From assembly GCF_018881965.1 (NCBI RefSeq), contig NZ_JACVPI010000001.1, positions 874,018 to 938,017 on the forward strand: DNA of 64,000 nt, given 5' to 3'. This stretch comes from Polynucleobacter sp. JS-Polo-80-F4. GTDB lineage: Bacteria > Pseudomonadota > Gammaproteobacteria > Burkholderiales > Burkholderiaceae. The notes below the pieces were generated by a model, which saw only the letters and a program-made list of their open reading frames with translations, did no database searches and was not told where the DNA came from. Below, piece after piece: positions 46,017 to 55,941 of the stretch (positions within the stretch are counted from its first letter, which is position 1; every line of letters begins with the position of its first letter). The position numbers and the translations under genes are program-made.

Positions 46017-46801
46017 AGCATGGTCTCAATCGACCTGCCCTGGAGTATGGCAGCGGTTTCCCGACTTTATTGTTCAAAGAAGTAAAGCGCTTTTATAAAG
46101 TAGCTTTTCAGACAGTAGCGGCACCGGTACTCACAGCTGTTCTATATCTCATGATCTTCGGGCATGTCCTTGAGGGGAGGGAGGTCTATGGACGCTTTAG
46201 CTATACAGCCTTTTTAATCCCGGGCCTTGTGATGATGAGTGTTTTGCAAAACGCATTTGCAAATACATCCTCTTCTTTAATCCAGTCAAAAGTAACCGGC
46301 AACTTAGTTTTTGTTTTGCTGGCCCCATTAAGTCATTTTGAGTTTTACTCTGCTTATATTTTGGCTGCTGTATTTCGGGGCATAGTTGTGGGATTGGGCG
46401 TGCTCTTAATCACCATCTGGTTTGCCATGCCTACCCTGGAATATCCATTGTGGATTTTGGTGTTTGCATTCTTGGGGGCTGCGATTTTAGGAAGTCTTGG
46501 TTTAATCGCTGGTATCTGGGCTGACAAATATGACCAGTTAGCGGCTTTTCAGAACTTCATCATCATGCCCGCCACCATGTTGTCGGGCGTCTTCTATTCC
46601 ATTCACTCTTTGCCGCCGGCGTGGCAGGTGGTGTCGCACTTCAATCCTTTCTTTTACATGATTGATGGCTTCCGTTATGGGTTCTTTGGGGTTTCTGATA
46701 ACTCTCCTTGGAGTAGCCTGGCAATTGTGTTTTGCTTTTTTGTAGTGGTGTCAGTGATTGCCCTGCGTCTGCTGCAAAAGGGCTATAAGCTCCGCTATTA
46801 A
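46013..46801 (+). CDS. ABC-2 type exporter permease (YadH-like)
   Basis: Membrane partner of the preceding ATPase. It has 262 residues with about six membrane segments and the ABC-2 signature around YKVAFQTVAAPVLTAVLYLM and the C-terminal SGVFYSIHSLPPAWQVVSHF, which is close to E. coli YadH. Substrate unknown. Confidence 0.88.
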   Translation: MKHGLNRPALEYGSGFPTLLFKEVKRFYKVAFQTVAAPVLTAVLYLMIFGHVLEGREVYGRFSYTAFLIPGLVMMSVLQNAFANTSSSLIQSKVTGNLVFVLLAPLSHFEFYSAYILAAVFRGIVVGLGVLLITIWFAMPTLEYPLWILVFAFLGAAILGSLGLIAGIWADKYDQLAAFQNFIIMPATMLSGVFYSIHSLPPAWQVVSHFNPFFYMIDGFRYGFFGVSDNSPWSSLAIVFCFFVVVSVIALRLLQKGYKLRY

Positions 46802-46833
46802 TTATTTACACCCTGGTTTTATTAGGAGAAGAA

Positions 46834-47082
46834 ATGCTACCCACCCCAGAACAAATTGAAGGCTATATCAAACAAGGTATTAGTTGCACCCATATCCAGG
46901 TTGAAGGCGATGGCCAGCACTTTTTCGCAACGATTGTGAGCCCCGACTTTGAGGGTAAGCGTTTGATACAACGTCACCAATTGGTATACAGCGCAATGGG
47001 CGATCGCATGAAAGCGGAGGTGCACGCCCTCTCAATCAAGGCATTTACGCCTGAAGAGTTTGCGCAGAATTCAGCAGCGTAA
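46834..47082 (+). CDS. BolA-family protein (IbaG-like)
   Basis: Small protein of 82 residues with the BolA fold: HIQVEGDGQHFFATIVSP, then FEGKRLIQRHQLVYSAMG, with the conserved His and RHQ-LVY motif. Like IbaG it lies directly upstream of murA. BolA proteins work with monothiol glutaredoxins on Fe-S clusters; a specific role here is not shown. Ribosome-binding site AGGAGAAG. Confidence 0.9.
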   Translation: MLPTPEQIEGYIKQGISCTHIQVEGDGQHFFATIVSPDFEGKRLIQRHQLVYSAMGDRMKAEVHALSIKAFTPEEFAQNSAA

Positions 47083-47152
47083 GAATTGCCTCTTTACTGA
47101 TTGCGCATTACACACCACATATTAATTATTAAGTTTTTACTGGAATCGTTTC

Positions 47153-48427
47153 ATGGATAAATTACGAATGGTTGGCGGCTCTCCTCTTAATGGAGAGGTA
47201 GTGATTGCTGGTGCTAAAAATGCCGCATTGCCAATTCTGTGTGCTTGTCTATTAACCGATCAACCAGTCGTGTTGCGTAATGTTCCTGACTTACAAGACG
47301 TGCGTACCATGCTCAAGCTCTTGCAAGAAATTGGCGTTACGGTAGATTTTCCAAATGCTGCCGATCATAGTCATATGGTATTGAGCGCGGCAGTTATTAA
47401 AAGCTCAGAAGCCACTTATGAAATGGTCAAGACCATGCGCGCCTCTATCTTGGTGCTAGGTCCCCTGTTAGCCAGAATGCACAGCGCTAAGGTTTCCTTG
47501 CCTGGCGGTTGCGCTATTGGTGCACGTCCTGTAGACCAGCACATCAAGGGTCTAAAGGCGATGGGCGCCACCATCAAGATTAAGAGTGGCTATATTCAAG
47601 CAGAAACCAAGCCCCAATCAGACCGATTGAAGGGTGCTTCTATCTTGACCGACATGATTACCGTAACTGGTACTGAAAATTTGTTGATGGCTGCCACTTT
47701 GGCATCTGGCACTACTATTTTAGAAAACGCAGCGCGCGAACCTGAGGTTGGTGATTTAGCTGAACTGCTAGTGAAGATGGGCGCGAAGATCTCTGGCATT
47801 GGAAGTGATCGCCTTGTAATTGAAGGCGTTGAAAAACTTCATGGTGCAGAGCACTCAGTCATTGCAGATCGTATTGAAGCAGGCACATTCTTGTGTGCTG
47901 TTGCCGCCACTGGTGGTGAGATCACAGTGAAGCATTGTCGTCCAGATACTTTAGATGCGGTAATCGTTAAATTAAAAGAGGCTGGCCTTCAAATGGAGAT
48001 CGGACCTGATTGGATTAAGGCGTCTATGCAGGGTCGTCCAAAAGCGGTCAATTTTCGTACCTCTGAGTACCCCGCTTTCCCAACCGACATGCAAGCGCAA
48101 CTCATGACCGTGAATGCAATCGCATCGGGTAGTTCAACTATTACCGAAACGATTTTTGAGAATCGTTTTATGCACGTACAAGAGCTCAATCGTTTGGGTG
48201 CAGATATTGCCATTGAAGGTAATACCGCAATTGCTCAGGGAGTGGAAAAACTTTCGGGCGCAATTGTGATGGCTACCGATCTACGTGCCTCGGCTAGCTT
48301 GGTGATTGCTGGATTGGCTGCCCAAGGTGAAACCCAGGTAGACCGGATTTACCACTTAGATCGTGGCTATGACCGCATGGAGCATAAGTTAACCCTCTTG
48401 GGCGCCAATATTGAGCGCATAAAGTAA
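47153..48427 (+). CDS. murA: UDP-N-acetylglucosamine 1-carboxyvinyltransferase
   Basis: First committed step of peptidoglycan synthesis; target of fosfomycin. It has 424 residues. The active-site Cys is present ([16 protein letters not shown]120), so the fosfomycin-sensitive type. KNAALPIL near 22-29 holds the conserved Lys and Asn. It lies upstream of hisG, as in many Betaproteobacteria. Confidence 0.97.
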   Translation: MDKLRMVGGSPLNGEVVIAGAKNAALPILCACLLTDQPVVLRNVPDLQDVRTMLKLLQEIGVTVDFPNAADHSHMVLSAAVIKSSEATYEMVKTMRASILVLGPLLARMHSAKVSLPGGCAIGARPVDQHIKGLKAMGATIKIKSGYIQAETKPQSDRLKGASILTDMITVTGTENLLMAATLASGTTILENAAREPEVGDLAELLVKMGAKISGIGSDRLVIEGVEKLHGAEHSVIADRIEAGTFLCAVAATGGEITVKHCRPDTLDAVIVKLKEAGLQMEIGPDWIKASMQGRPKAVNFRTSEYPAFPTDMQAQLMTVNAIASGSSTITETIFENRFMHVQELNRLGADIAIEGNTAIAQGVEKLSGAIVMATDLRASASLVIAGLAAQGETQVDRIYHLDRGYDRMEHKLTLLGANIERIK

Positions 48428-48447
48428 GGCTGATGGATAATTAGTCC

Positions 48448-49074
48448 ATGAAATTGACTTTAGCGCTGTCCAAAGGGCGCATCTTCGAAGAAACCGCAGA
48501 GATCTTATCCAAGGTCGGCATTGTGCCGCTGGAAGATCCTGAGAAGTCACGCAAACTCATCATTGAGACCACCAACCCGGACGTTCGCCTCATCATTGTT
48601 CGCGCATCCGATGTGCCAACTTATGTGCAATTTGGAGGCGCTGATTTTGGAGTGGCTGGATTGGATGTTCTGATGGAAAAAGGTGCTGATGGTTTATATG
48701 TGCCTTATGACTTAAATATTGCTAAGTGCCGCATGTCTGTTGCTGTTCGTGAGGGGTTTGATTACGCTGCGGCAGTAAAGCAGGGATCTCGTTTAAAAGT
48801 CGCCACTAAGTATGTCAACTGCGCGCGTGAGCACTTTGCCAATAAAGGCGTTCACATCGATACGATCCATCTCTATGGCTCTATGGAGCTTGCCCCCTTG
48901 GTAGGTTTAGCAGACGCTATTGTGGATTTGGTTTCTACAGGAAACACATTAAAAGCGAATGGCTTGGTTGAGGTTGAACCCATTGCCGATATCAGTGCTC
49001 GCTTGGTAGTGAATCAGGCTTCGTACAAGCGTAAGCGTGCACAACTACAGCCTATTTTTGAGTTGCTGAAGTAA
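48448..49074 (+). CDS. hisG: ATP phosphoribosyltransferase, short form
   Basis: First step of histidine synthesis, joining ATP and PRPP. It has 208 residues ([20 protein letters not shown]) with [20 protein letters not shown]. The C-terminal regulatory domain is absent, so this is the short HisG that normally needs HisZ for activity and feedback control. No hisZ is in the window. Confidence 0.96.
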   Translation: MKLTLALSKGRIFEETAEILSKVGIVPLEDPEKSRKLIIETTNPDVRLIIVRASDVPTYVQFGGADFGVAGLDVLMEKGADGLYVPYDLNIAKCRMSVAVREGFDYAAAVKQGSRLKVATKYVNCAREHFANKGVHIDTIHLYGSMELAPLVGLADAIVDLVSTGNTLKANGLVEVEPIADISARLVVNQASYKRKRAQLQPIFELLK

Positions 49075-49101
49075 TCAGTTTCCAGCGAAAAGTCTTCATC
49101 A

Positions 49102-50424
49102 ATGTCTGCACAAATCAACGTTAAACGTCTCAATAGTAAAGATGCCGACTTCAGAGAAATTCTGTTGGCCAGCCTTTCTTTGCCTACCGCTGATGATGAG
49201 GCGATAGATGCTGCGGTGGTTAAGATTTTGGCAGCAGTGAAAGCGCAAGGTGATGAAGCTGTTCTTGGATTTACAAAACAGTTTGATCGCTTGAATGTTG
49301 CAAGTGTTTCCGAATTAGAAGTTCCTCGTAAAGATTTAGAGCTTGCTTATAACTCTTTATCTGCAGAACAAAAAAATGCTTTAGATATTGCTGCGCAAAG
49401 AGTGCGCGCTTATCACGAGCATCAAAAGATTGAAGCGGGTTGCCATTCTTGGGAGTACGAAGAAAAGGATGGAACACGCCTTGGTCAAAAAGTAACTCCA
49501 TTAGATCGTGTTGGGATTTACGTGCCTGGAGGCAAGGCGGCTTACCCTTCATCCGTATTGATGAATGCCATTCCTGCAAAAGTAGCTGGTGTCGCTGAAG
49601 TCATTATGGTGGTGCCCACTCCGGATGGTGCACGTAACCCGCTGGTCTTGGCGGCGGCATATCTTGCGGGCGTTGACCGCGTCTTTACGATCGGCGGCGC
49701 TCAGGCAGTTGGTGCTTTGGCCTACGGTACTAAAACAATTCCATCGGTCGACAAAATTGTTGGTCCTGGTAATGCTTATGTAGCTGCAGCTAAGCGCAGA
49801 GTGTTCGGCATTGTGGGTATTGATATGATCGCTGGCCCATCTGAAATTTTGGTACTTTGCGACGGATCTACCAACCCCGATTGGGTTGCAATGGATTTGT
49901 TCTCTCAAGCTGAGCACGATGAACAGGCTCAATCCATATTACTTTGTCCTGATATTACATATATTGAGCAAGTACAGAAAAGTATTGATAAGCTCCTGCC
50001 AGAAATGCCAAGAGCAAAAGTGATTGAAGCTTCGCTCACAAACCGTGCATTGTTGATTCAAGTAAAAGACATGTCAGAGGCCTGTGTGATTGCTAATGCA
50101 ATTGCTGCTGAGCACTTAGAGATTTGTGCTGCAGATCCTCGTAAGTGGGCGGACCAGATTCGTCATGCGGGCGCTATCTTTATGGGCAACTACACAAGTG
50201 AGTCGCTAGGCGACTATTGCGCAGGCCCCAATCATGTGTTGCCTACTGCACGTACCGCACGTTTCTCTTCACCACTAGGTGTGTATGACTTCATCAAGCG
50301 CTCTAGCATGATTGAAGTCAGTGAGGCTGGCGCACAAACTTTGGGCGCAGTTGCTAGCACGTTGGCTCACGGCGAGGGATTGCAAGCTCACGCTCGCGCA
50401 GCTGAGATGCGCCTCAAAAAGTAA
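49102..50424 (+). CDS. hisD: Histidinol dehydrogenase
   Basis: Final two oxidations to L-histidine, using NAD and zinc. It has 440 residues. Segments [20 protein letters not shown] (20 residues), [16 protein letters not shown] and [10 protein letters not shown] are typical; the catalytic EHLE is in [11 protein letters not shown]. It is convergent with the inverted hisC, whose stop lies 11 bases away. Confidence 0.97.
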   Translation: MSAQINVKRLNSKDADFREILLASLSLPTADDEAIDAAVVKILAAVKAQGDEAVLGFTKQFDRLNVASVSELEVPRKDLELAYNSLSAEQKNALDIAAQRVRAYHEHQKIEAGCHSWEYEEKDGTRLGQKVTPLDRVGIYVPGGKAAYPSSVLMNAIPAKVAGVAEVIMVVPTPDGARNPLVLAAAYLAGVDRVFTIGGAQAVGALAYGTKTIPSVDKIVGPGNAYVAAAKRRVFGIVGIDMIAGPSEILVLCDGSTNPDWVAMDLFSQAEHDEQAQSILLCPDITYIEQVQKSIDKLLPEMPRAKVIEASLTNRALLIQVKDMSEACVIANAIAAEHLEICAADPRKWADQIRHAGAIFMGNYTSESLGDYCAGPNHVLPTARTARFSSPLGVYDFIKRSSMIEVSEAGAQTLGAVASTLAHGEGLQAHARAAEMRLKK

Positions 50425-50435
50425 GCCCCAAAAAC

Positions 50436-51503
50436 TTAATTCAGAATTTCTTTTAAGGCAGCGACAAGCTCATTGCTTTGCTCATCCGTGCCAATCGTTA
50501 TCCTCAAAAACTCTTCTATGCGCGCGGATTTAAAGTGACGAACGATGATTCCTCGATCACGTAAGGCTTGATATAACTTAGCTCCAGCATGTTTTGGATG
50601 ACGCGTGAAAATAAAGTTGGCGGTTGAAGGTAAGGTCTCGAATCCTAATGTCCCCATTTGCTCAACCATCTTTGTGCGAGTCTGAATCACCTTAGCAGAG
50701 GCCTCTTCAAGATGTGCTTGATCTTCAATAGCTGCAATAGCACCGGCTTGAGCAAGTCGCCCAAGCGGATAAGAATTGAAACTGTTTTTAACTCGCTCCA
50801 AGCCCTCAATTAAATCTGGATGACCAACGGCAAAGCCAACACGCAGACCAGCCAGAGCACGAGATTTAGAGAGCGTATGGACGACTAGAAGATTTTCAGG
50901 ACAGCTCTTACCGCGTAATAGTGGGATACAAGATTGCGTTCCGTAATCCACATAAGCCTCATCAATGACTACTACAGAGTCCTTGTTGTGCGATAGTAAA
51001 ACTTCGATTTCTGAGCGGGGGATTGATCTACCTGTTGGCGCGTTTGGGTTGGGGAAAATAATTCCACCATTTGGAGTTTTGTAATCAGCCGTGCTGATCT
51101 CAAAATTTTCACTCAATGGAATTGTTTGGTAATTGATCCCAAAAAGCTTGCAGTACACGGGATAAAAACTGTAGGTGATATCTGGAAAATGAACGGGTTT
51201 ACTTTGTTTGAGTAATCCAGCAAAGACGTGAGCTAAGACTTCATCTGAGCCATTACCTAAAAAAACCTGTTTTGGCTCTAAGCCATGTAATTTGGCAATA
51301 GCTTTTTTGAGGCCAGCCCCCTCTGGATCCGGGTAGAGGCGTAAATCAGCAGTATTGTGGGCCTCGATTGCTGCAAGCGCCTTTGGCGATGGGCCATAGG
51401 GACTTTCATTGGTGTTGAGTTTGACCAGCCGCTGCATTTGCGGTTGCTCCCCTGGGACATAGGGGGTTAAGGTTTGAACAACAGGGCTCCAGAAACGGCT
51501 CAT
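50436..51503 (-). CDS. hisC: Histidinol-phosphate aminotransferase (inverted in the his cluster)
   Basis: PLP enzyme that transaminates imidazole-acetol phosphate. It has 355 residues. Class I/II aminotransferase features: [44 protein letters not shown] and the PLP Lys in [15 protein letters not shown]. In related Burkholderiales hisC lies between hisD and hisB on the same strand. Here it keeps the place but is reversed. The reading frame is intact. Confidence 0.95.
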   Translation of the reverse strand: MSRFWSPVVQTLTPYVPGEQPQMQRLVKLNTNESPYGPSPKALAAIEAHNTADLRLYPDPEGAGLKKAIAKLHGLEPKQVFLGNGSDEVLAHVFAGLLKQSKPVHFPDITYSFYPVYCKLFGINYQTIPLSENFEISTADYKTPNGGIIFPNPNAPTGRSIPRSEIEVLLSHNKDSVVVIDEAYVDYGTQSCIPLLRGKSCPENLLVVHTLSKSRALAGLRVGFAVGHPDLIEGLERVKNSFNSYPLGRLAQAGAIAAIEDQAHLEEASAKVIQTRTKMVEQMGTLGFETLPSTANFIFTRHPKHAGAKLYQALRDRGIIVRHFKSARIEEFLRITIGTDEQSNELVAALKEILN

Positions 51504-51551
51504 GAGGGTTCTCGGGTCAAAAATCAGGATAAAAGTGTAGCGATATCAGTA

Positions 51552-51579
51552 TTTAAATCTCTTCTAGGAATGATATTAT
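51552..51579 (+). promoter_or_regulatory. Extended -10 promoter of the hisB segment
   Basis: TTTAAA (51552-51557), a 16-bp spacer and TGA-TATTAT (51571-51579), an extended -10 element. It lies between divergent hisC and hisB, and would drive hisB-H-A-F now that hisC is inverted. A ~34-nt leader follows. Confidence 0.65.
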
Positions 51580-51582
51580 GAG

Positions 51583-51619
51583 GCTTCAATCAACACTTCG
51601 CCTCGCGGCGCAATGAAGC
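51583..51619 (+). promoter_or_regulatory. Stem-loop that fills the hisB leader
   Basis: GCTTCA (51583-51588) pairs with TGAAGC (51614-51619), directly abutting the hisB ATG. Inside, CGCC-TCGC-GGCG forms a second hairpin. No Shine-Dalgarno is seen. The structure could limit or regulate initiation; this is inference. Confidence 0.45.
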
Positions 51620-52207
51620 ATGCGGCAAGCCGACGTCACCCGAAACACTTCGGAAACCAAAATTCAGATTTCCATCAATTTAGATGGAACCGGTAAGGCT
51701 GAGCTAGCCTCTGGAGTCCCTTTTCTCGATCACATGCTCGATCAGATTGCCCGTCACGGCATGATCGACCTGAAAGTGGTTGCTAATGGCGACACTCATA
51801 TTGATGATCACCACACTGTTGAGGATGTGGGAATCACCTTAGGTCAGGCGTTTGCCAAAGCGGTTGGTGATAAGGCTGGCATTACTCGTTACGGCCATTC
51901 TTATGTGCCTTTAGATGAAACGCTTTCTCGTGTTGTGATTGATTTCTCTGGCCGCCCAGGATTGGAATTTAACGTTCCATTCACGCGTGCGCGCGTAGGT
52001 GACTTTGATGTGGATCTCAGTATTGAGTTCTTCCGTGGTTTTGTGAACCATGCAGGAGTAACTTTGCACATTGATAATTTGCGCGGTATTAATGCGCACC
52101 ATCAAATTGAAACTGTGTTCAAAGCCTTTGGTCGTGCTTTGCGTATGGCCTTGGCAGTTGATCCACGTGCTTCAGGTGCCATTCCTTCAACTAAGGGAAG
52201 TCTTTAA
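51620..52207 (+). CDS. hisB: Imidazoleglycerol-phosphate dehydratase
   Basis: Dehydrates imidazoleglycerol phosphate to imidazole-acetol phosphate. It has 195 residues, the monofunctional form without the histidinol-phosphatase domain of E. coli HisB. Metal-binding [10 protein letters not shown] and NAHHQIE, and [16 protein letters not shown], are intact. Confidence 0.97.
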   Translation: MRQADVTRNTSETKIQISINLDGTGKAELASGVPFLDHMLDQIARHGMIDLKVVANGDTHIDDHHTVEDVGITLGQAFAKAVGDKAGITRYGHSYVPLDETLSRVVIDFSGRPGLEFNVPFTRARVGDFDVDLSIEFFRGFVNHAGVTLHIDNLRGINAHHQIETVFKAFGRALRMALAVDPRASGAIPSTKGSL

Positions 52208-52259
52208 TCTAGACTCCCCCATAGTTGCTCAGTAGATAACAATAGACAGCAGATAAATT

Positions 52260-52922
52260 TTGGCGCAAACCATTGCGATCGTCGACTATGGAATGGGTAA
52301 TCTCCGTTCTGTATATCAAGCATTTCATCATGTTGCACCCGATGACAATGTATTGATTGCACATCAGCCAGAAGAAATTCGTTCAGCCGATCGTGTGGTG
52401 CTGCCTGGTCAAGGCGCTATGCCCGATTGCATGAAGCACTTAGAAGAATCTGGATTGCTAGAAGCCCTGCTAGAGGCATCTACAAGCAAGCCGCTTTTAG
52501 GGGTTTGTGTGGGCGAGCAAATGCTGTTTGATCAAAGCGCTGAAGTGCGAACCAGTCGTAATGACCAATGGACGTCGTGCTTGGGATTAATTCCTGGTGA
52601 AGTGCGTCGCTTTGATTTAGCCGGCAAGAAGCAGCCTGATGGATCGGCCTATAAAGTGCCGCATATGGGCTGGAACCAAGTGCGCCAGGACTGTCAGCAC
52701 CCACTTTGGGATGGTATTCCCGATCTAACAAGCTTTTATTTCGTACACAGCTACTATGTTGTGCCGCAACGTAATGAAGATATTGCCGGCTCTACCGAAT
52801 ACGGTGAATGGTTTACTTCTGCGGTGGCACGAGATAATATTTTTGCAACTCAGTTTCATCCAGAAAAAAGTGCAGAATACGGTCTAAAGCTTTATAAAAA
52901 TTTTGTTTCTTGGCAACCTTAA
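52260..52922 (+). CDS. hisH: Imidazole glycerol phosphate synthase, glutaminase subunit
   Basis: Supplies ammonia from glutamine to HisF. It has 220 residues. Class I amidotransferase motifs: nucleophile Cys in [11 protein letters not shown] and the His-Glu pair in [14 protein letters not shown]. The start appears to be TTG ([15 protein letters not shown]), as no ATG or GTG fits the family N-terminus. It lies 52 bases after hisB. Confidence 0.96.
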   Translation: MAQTIAIVDYGMGNLRSVYQAFHHVAPDDNVLIAHQPEEIRSADRVVLPGQGAMPDCMKHLEESGLLEALLEASTSKPLLGVCVGEQMLFDQSAEVRTSRNDQWTSCLGLIPGEVRRFDLAGKKQPDGSAYKVPHMGWNQVRQDCQHPLWDGIPDLTSFYFVHSYYVVPQRNEDIAGSTEYGEWFTSAVARDNIFATQFHPEKSAEYGLKLYKNFVSWQP

Positions 52923-52940
52923 TATCTCTAACCATTTGCT

Positions 52941-53702
52941 ATGCTGCTGATTCCCGCGATTGATCTAAAAGACGGCCACTGTGTTCGACTCGAACAGGGT
53001 GATATGGATAAGGCCACGGTTTTTTCAGAAGACCCAGGGGCGATGGCGGCACATTGGATTAGTAAAGGCGCACGACGTTTGCATTTGGTAGATCTAAATG
53101 GCGCCTTTGCAGGCAAGTTGAAAAATGAGGCTGCAATCAAATCCATTCTCAAGGCAGTGGGTAATGAGATTCCCGTGCAACTTGGCGGCGGTATACGTGA
53201 CCTTGAAACGATTGAGCGTTTATTGGATGACGGTATCAGCACAGTCATTATCGGTACAGCAGCAGTTAAAAACCCGGGCTTTGTACAGGATGCCTGTACG
53301 GCATTCCCAGGACATGTGATGGTTGGGTTGGATGCGCGTGATGGCAAGGTAGCTACGGACGGCTGGAGCAAAATTACTGGCCATGAAGTGATTGATCTTG
53401 CCAAGAAATTCGAAGACTGGGGTGTTGAGGCCATTATTTATACCGATATTGGGCGAGATGGCATGCTCAAGGGTGTGAACATTGACGCTACAGTCAAATT
53501 AGCTCAAGCGATTCGCATACCCGTGATTGCCAGTGGCGGGCTCTCAAATAATCAAGACATTGATGCTCTATGCAAGGCTGAAGAAGAGGGTGTAATGGGG
53601 GTTATTGCCGGCCGCTCTATTTATGCTGGAGATCTTGATCTTGCTGCCGCCCAAAAATATGCAGATGAGTTGACGCTCAAATATAAAAAGAAAATTATCT
53701 AG
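52941..53702 (+). CDS. hisA: ProFAR isomerase
   Basis: TIM-barrel isomerase of the histidine pathway. It has 253 residues ([20 protein letters not shown]). The first catalytic Asp is in AIDLKDG and the second in [12 protein letters not shown]. Phosphate-binding GGIRD and ASGGLSN are present. Its TAG stop overlaps the hisF GTG by 1 base. Confidence 0.97.
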   Translation: MLLIPAIDLKDGHCVRLEQGDMDKATVFSEDPGAMAAHWISKGARRLHLVDLNGAFAGKLKNEAAIKSILKAVGNEIPVQLGGGIRDLETIERLLDDGISTVIIGTAAVKNPGFVQDACTAFPGHVMVGLDARDGKVATDGWSKITGHEVIDLAKKFEDWGVEAIIYTDIGRDGMLKGVNIDATVKLAQAIRIPVIASGGLSNNQDIDALCKAEEEGVMGVIAGRSIYAGDLDLAAAQKYADELTLKYKKKII

Positions 53703-54460
53703 TGTTAACCAAGCGAATTATTCCTTGTCTAGATGTTACTGCAGGGCGCGTTGTTAAGGGTGTGAACTTTGTAGGCCTGCGCGATGCAGGCGATCCCGTT
53801 GAAATTGCAAAACGGTATGACACACAAGGCGCAGATGAGCTTACCTTTTTAGATATCACTGCGACCTCTGATGGTCGCGATCTCATCTTGCACATCATTG
53901 AAGATGTGGCATCGCAAGTATTTATTCCATTAACTGTTGGTGGCGGCGTTCGTGCCGTGGCTGATGTGCGACGTTTGCTTAACGCTGGCGCAGATAAAGT
54001 GAGCATGAATTCTTCTGCGGTAGCTAATCCAGATTTAGTTTCTGACGCGGCAGCTTATTACGGCTCTCAATGTATTGTGGTGGCGATAGATGCCAAGCAA
54101 ACTGAGGCGGGTAACTGGGAAGTATTTACTCATGGCGGTAGAACAGCTACTGGTATGGATGTAGTGCAGTGGGCTAAGGAAGTTGCCAAGCGCGGTGCCG
54201 GTGAAATTTTATTAACTAGTATGAATCGCGACGGTAGTAAGAATGGTTTTGACCTTTCCTTAACTGCCGCTGTTAGCGATGCAGTTTCTGTTCCGGTGAT
54301 TGCTTCGGGCGGAGTTGGTAATTTGCAGCATTTGGTTGATGGCATTACCAAGGGCCATGCGGATGCTGTCTTGGCAGCTAGTATTTTTCACTATGGTGAA
54401 TTCACTGTTGGCCAGGCAAAAGAATATATGGCTGCCCAGGGAATCCCAGTTCGAATTTAG
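53702..54460 (+). CDS. hisF: Imidazole glycerol phosphate synthase, cyclase subunit
   Basis: TIM-barrel synthase that makes IGP and AICAR with HisH. It has 252 residues with a GTG start ([20 protein letters not shown]). Catalytic Asp residues in PCLDV and [10 protein letters not shown]. Here the his run is interrupted: the next gene is hicB on the minus strand. Confidence 0.97.
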   Translation: MLTKRIIPCLDVTAGRVVKGVNFVGLRDAGDPVEIAKRYDTQGADELTFLDITATSDGRDLILHIIEDVASQVFIPLTVGGGVRAVADVRRLLNAGADKVSMNSSAVANPDLVSDAAAYYGSQCIVVAIDAKQTEAGNWEVFTHGGRTATGMDVVQWAKEVAKRGAGEILLTSMNRDGSKNGFDLSLTAAVSDAVSVPVIASGGVGNLQHLVDGITKGHADAVLAASIFHYGEFTVGQAKEYMAAQGIPVRI

Positions 54461-54469
54461 TGGGGACTT

Positions 54470-54862
54470 TTAAGCGCTAATCGCCATATGCGCGATAAAA
54501 GCAGAGCGATTTTCACCGGCCGACTTAGCTTTAGCATCTAATCTTGCCAACACTCTTTTTGGTAAAGAGATATTGACCCTTTCGATATCATCTGACAACA
54601 ACGCAGGATCAATCTCGGCAATAGCCCAGATATACCCCTTGAACTCTTTCTTTTTTTGTAGGTCGGTAATAGAGCTTGGTTTCGGTATATCTTCGCCGGC
54701 ATCTAATGCTGACTCAATCCAAAGCTCGATTGCTTCTTTGGCATTTTCAATCGCTTCATCTATTCCGCTGTCAGCGGCTGAGAAGCAACCTGGCATATCT
54801 GGAACAATTACGCCCCACGCCAACTTTTCTCCACCCGGTTCAATAGCAATTGGATATTTCAT
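54470..54862 (-). CDS. hicB: HicB-family antitoxin, probably orphaned
   Basis: A 130-residue antitoxin of the HicAB system. The N-terminal HicB fold (about 1-60) has WGVIVPDMPGCFSAADSGID and the helix EAIENAKEAIELWIE. The C-terminal ribbon-helix-helix (about 94-128) has RVNISLPKRVLARLDAKAKS (20 residues). The ribosome-binding site AAAGGA lies 7 bases before the ATG. Its partner hicA, just upstream on the same strand, is destroyed by a deletion, so HicB can act only as a DNA-binding protein or against a toxin elsewhere. Confidence 0.88.
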   Translation of the reverse strand: MKYPIAIEPGGEKLAWGVIVPDMPGCFSAADSGIDEAIENAKEAIELWIESALDAGEDIPKPSSITDLQKKKEFKGYIWAIAEIDPALLSDDIERVNISLPKRVLARLDAKAKSAGENRSAFIAHMAISA

Positions 54863-54865
54863 GAG

Positions 54866-54964
54866 TTATTCCTTTATTTGATCCCTGCTTGTTTCAGTAG
54901 CTTTTGAGCCCCGTAAAACCCAACCATCCCTTTCTAACGCCTTGATTAGTTCTTTGCTGTTCAT
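54866..54964 (-). pseudogene. hicA: hicA toxin gene with internal deletion
   Basis: The minus strand from the ATG at 54964 reads MNSKELIKALERDGWVLRGS, the HicA N-terminus, then shifts frame and stops at 54866. In the next frame the DNA reads KLLKQAGIK followed by stop (54874), which is the HicA C-terminus. About 30 codons between are missing, including the part with the catalytic His (usually GSHHQF...). Both ends are otherwise well kept, so the loss looks recent. The 32-residue product cannot be an active RNase. Confidence 0.88.
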
Positions 54965-54968
54965 TCCT

Positions 54969-54998
54969 GAATTATAAATTCTATACACATCATACACA
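54969..54998 (-). promoter_or_regulatory. Candidate HicB operator/promoter
   Basis: Upstream of the hicA remnant lie an inverted repeat GAATT-ATA-AATTC (54969-54981) and two ATACACA repeats 9 bases apart (54983-54989 and 54992-54998). On the minus strand TATAAT falls inside the inverted repeat. Such repeats at a TA promoter are typical of antitoxin autoregulation. Confidence 0.45.
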
Positions 54999-55099
54999 CA
55001 AATAAAGTAAGTGTCCATGAGGGAGGGCGGGTCATTGGGGTAGGTCTTCGGTAACCGCTTATTTGCTTAGGACAAAACAATTCTGTCAAAATTGAACAA

Positions 55100-55519
55100 A
55101 TGTCAGATACAAATAAAAACCCACAAGAACTAGCTTTGCTTGAGGCTGTGACTTGGAATGAGCAAGGTCTCGTGCCCGTTATCGCGCAAGAAGTTGATAG
55201 CGGCGATGTATTGATGATGGCCTGGATGAATCGCGATGCCCTTTTAGAAACATTACGTTTGGGTGAAGCAGTCTATTGGACTCGCTCTAGACAAAAGCTT
55301 TGGCACAAGGGTGAAGAATCTGGCCATACCCAAAAAATAAAAGAAATTCGCTTGGATTGCGACGGCGATACGATTTTGCTATTGGTGGAGCAGAAAGATC
55401 ATATTGCATGTCATACGGGAGAGCATAGTTGTTTCTTTCTGCGTTTAGACCCAACAACGACCTCCTGGGTTGATGAGTCAGTTGCAAAAAAAATAGCGAA
55501 GCAAGGATCTTCAGCCTAA
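55100..55519 (+). CDS. hisI: Phosphoribosyl-AMP cyclohydrolase
   Basis: Opens the adenine ring of PR-AMP in histidine synthesis. It has 139 residues. Metal-binding segments: [13 protein letters not shown] and HTGEHSCFF, with [19 protein letters not shown]. It has no hisE domain fused; hisE follows as a separate gene 18 bases later. It needs its own promoter since hicB separates it from hisF. A weak one (TTGCTT at 55063 with CAAAAT at 55087) lies close to the start. Confidence 0.96.
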   Translation: MSDTNKNPQELALLEAVTWNEQGLVPVIAQEVDSGDVLMMAWMNRDALLETLRLGEAVYWTRSRQKLWHKGEESGHTQKIKEIRLDCDGDTILLLVEQKDHIACHTGEHSCFFLRLDPTTTSWVDESVAKKIAKQGSSA

Positions 55520-55537
55520 AAGACATAAAATGACCAG

Positions 55538-55939
55538 ATGACTAGTTCTGCAAATAAACCTACTAATCTCGATTCTGCATTTGCCCATTTGGCCGATGTC
55601 GTAGATCAACGTCGTGATGCGTTTAAGGCGGGTCAAGCAGATCCTAAAACTTCCTATACTGCTTTGCTCTTCTCCAAGGGCGATGATGGGATCTTGAAAA
55701 AGATTGGCGAGGAGGCTACCGAGGCTGTCATGGCAGCAAAAGATGCGCGGAACTCGAATTTGGCGGCCGATCAGCAAAAACTGCTGGTAGGTGAAATGGC
55801 TGACCTATGGTTTCACTGTTTGATTGCCCTATCTCAATTTAACTTGCGCCCAGAAGATGTTATTGCTGAGCTTGACCGTCGTTTGGGCACCTCTGGCATA
55901 GAAGAGAAGGCCGCTAGAAAAGCTGCTGACAAAGAATAA
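55538..55939 (+). CDS. hisE: Phosphoribosyl-ATP pyrophosphatase
   Basis: Hydrolyses PR-ATP to PR-AMP and pyrophosphate. It has 133 residues with the MazG-like helices: [20 protein letters not shown] (20 residues) and [22 protein letters not shown]. It lies 2 bases before the HIT gene. Confidence 0.96.
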   Translation: MTSSANKPTNLDSAFAHLADVVDQRRDAFKAGQADPKTSYTALLFSKGDDGILKKIGEEATEAVMAAKDARNSNLAADQQKLLVGEMADLWFHCLIALSQFNLRPEDVIAELDRRLGTSGIEEKAARKAADKE

Positions 55940-55941
55940 GC

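Noticed and set aside
51613..51700. Small out-of-frame ORF (ATGAAGCATGCG...) overlapping the hisB start
   Set aside because: Twenty-odd codons with no His run and no ribosome-binding site, so not a histidine leader peptide.
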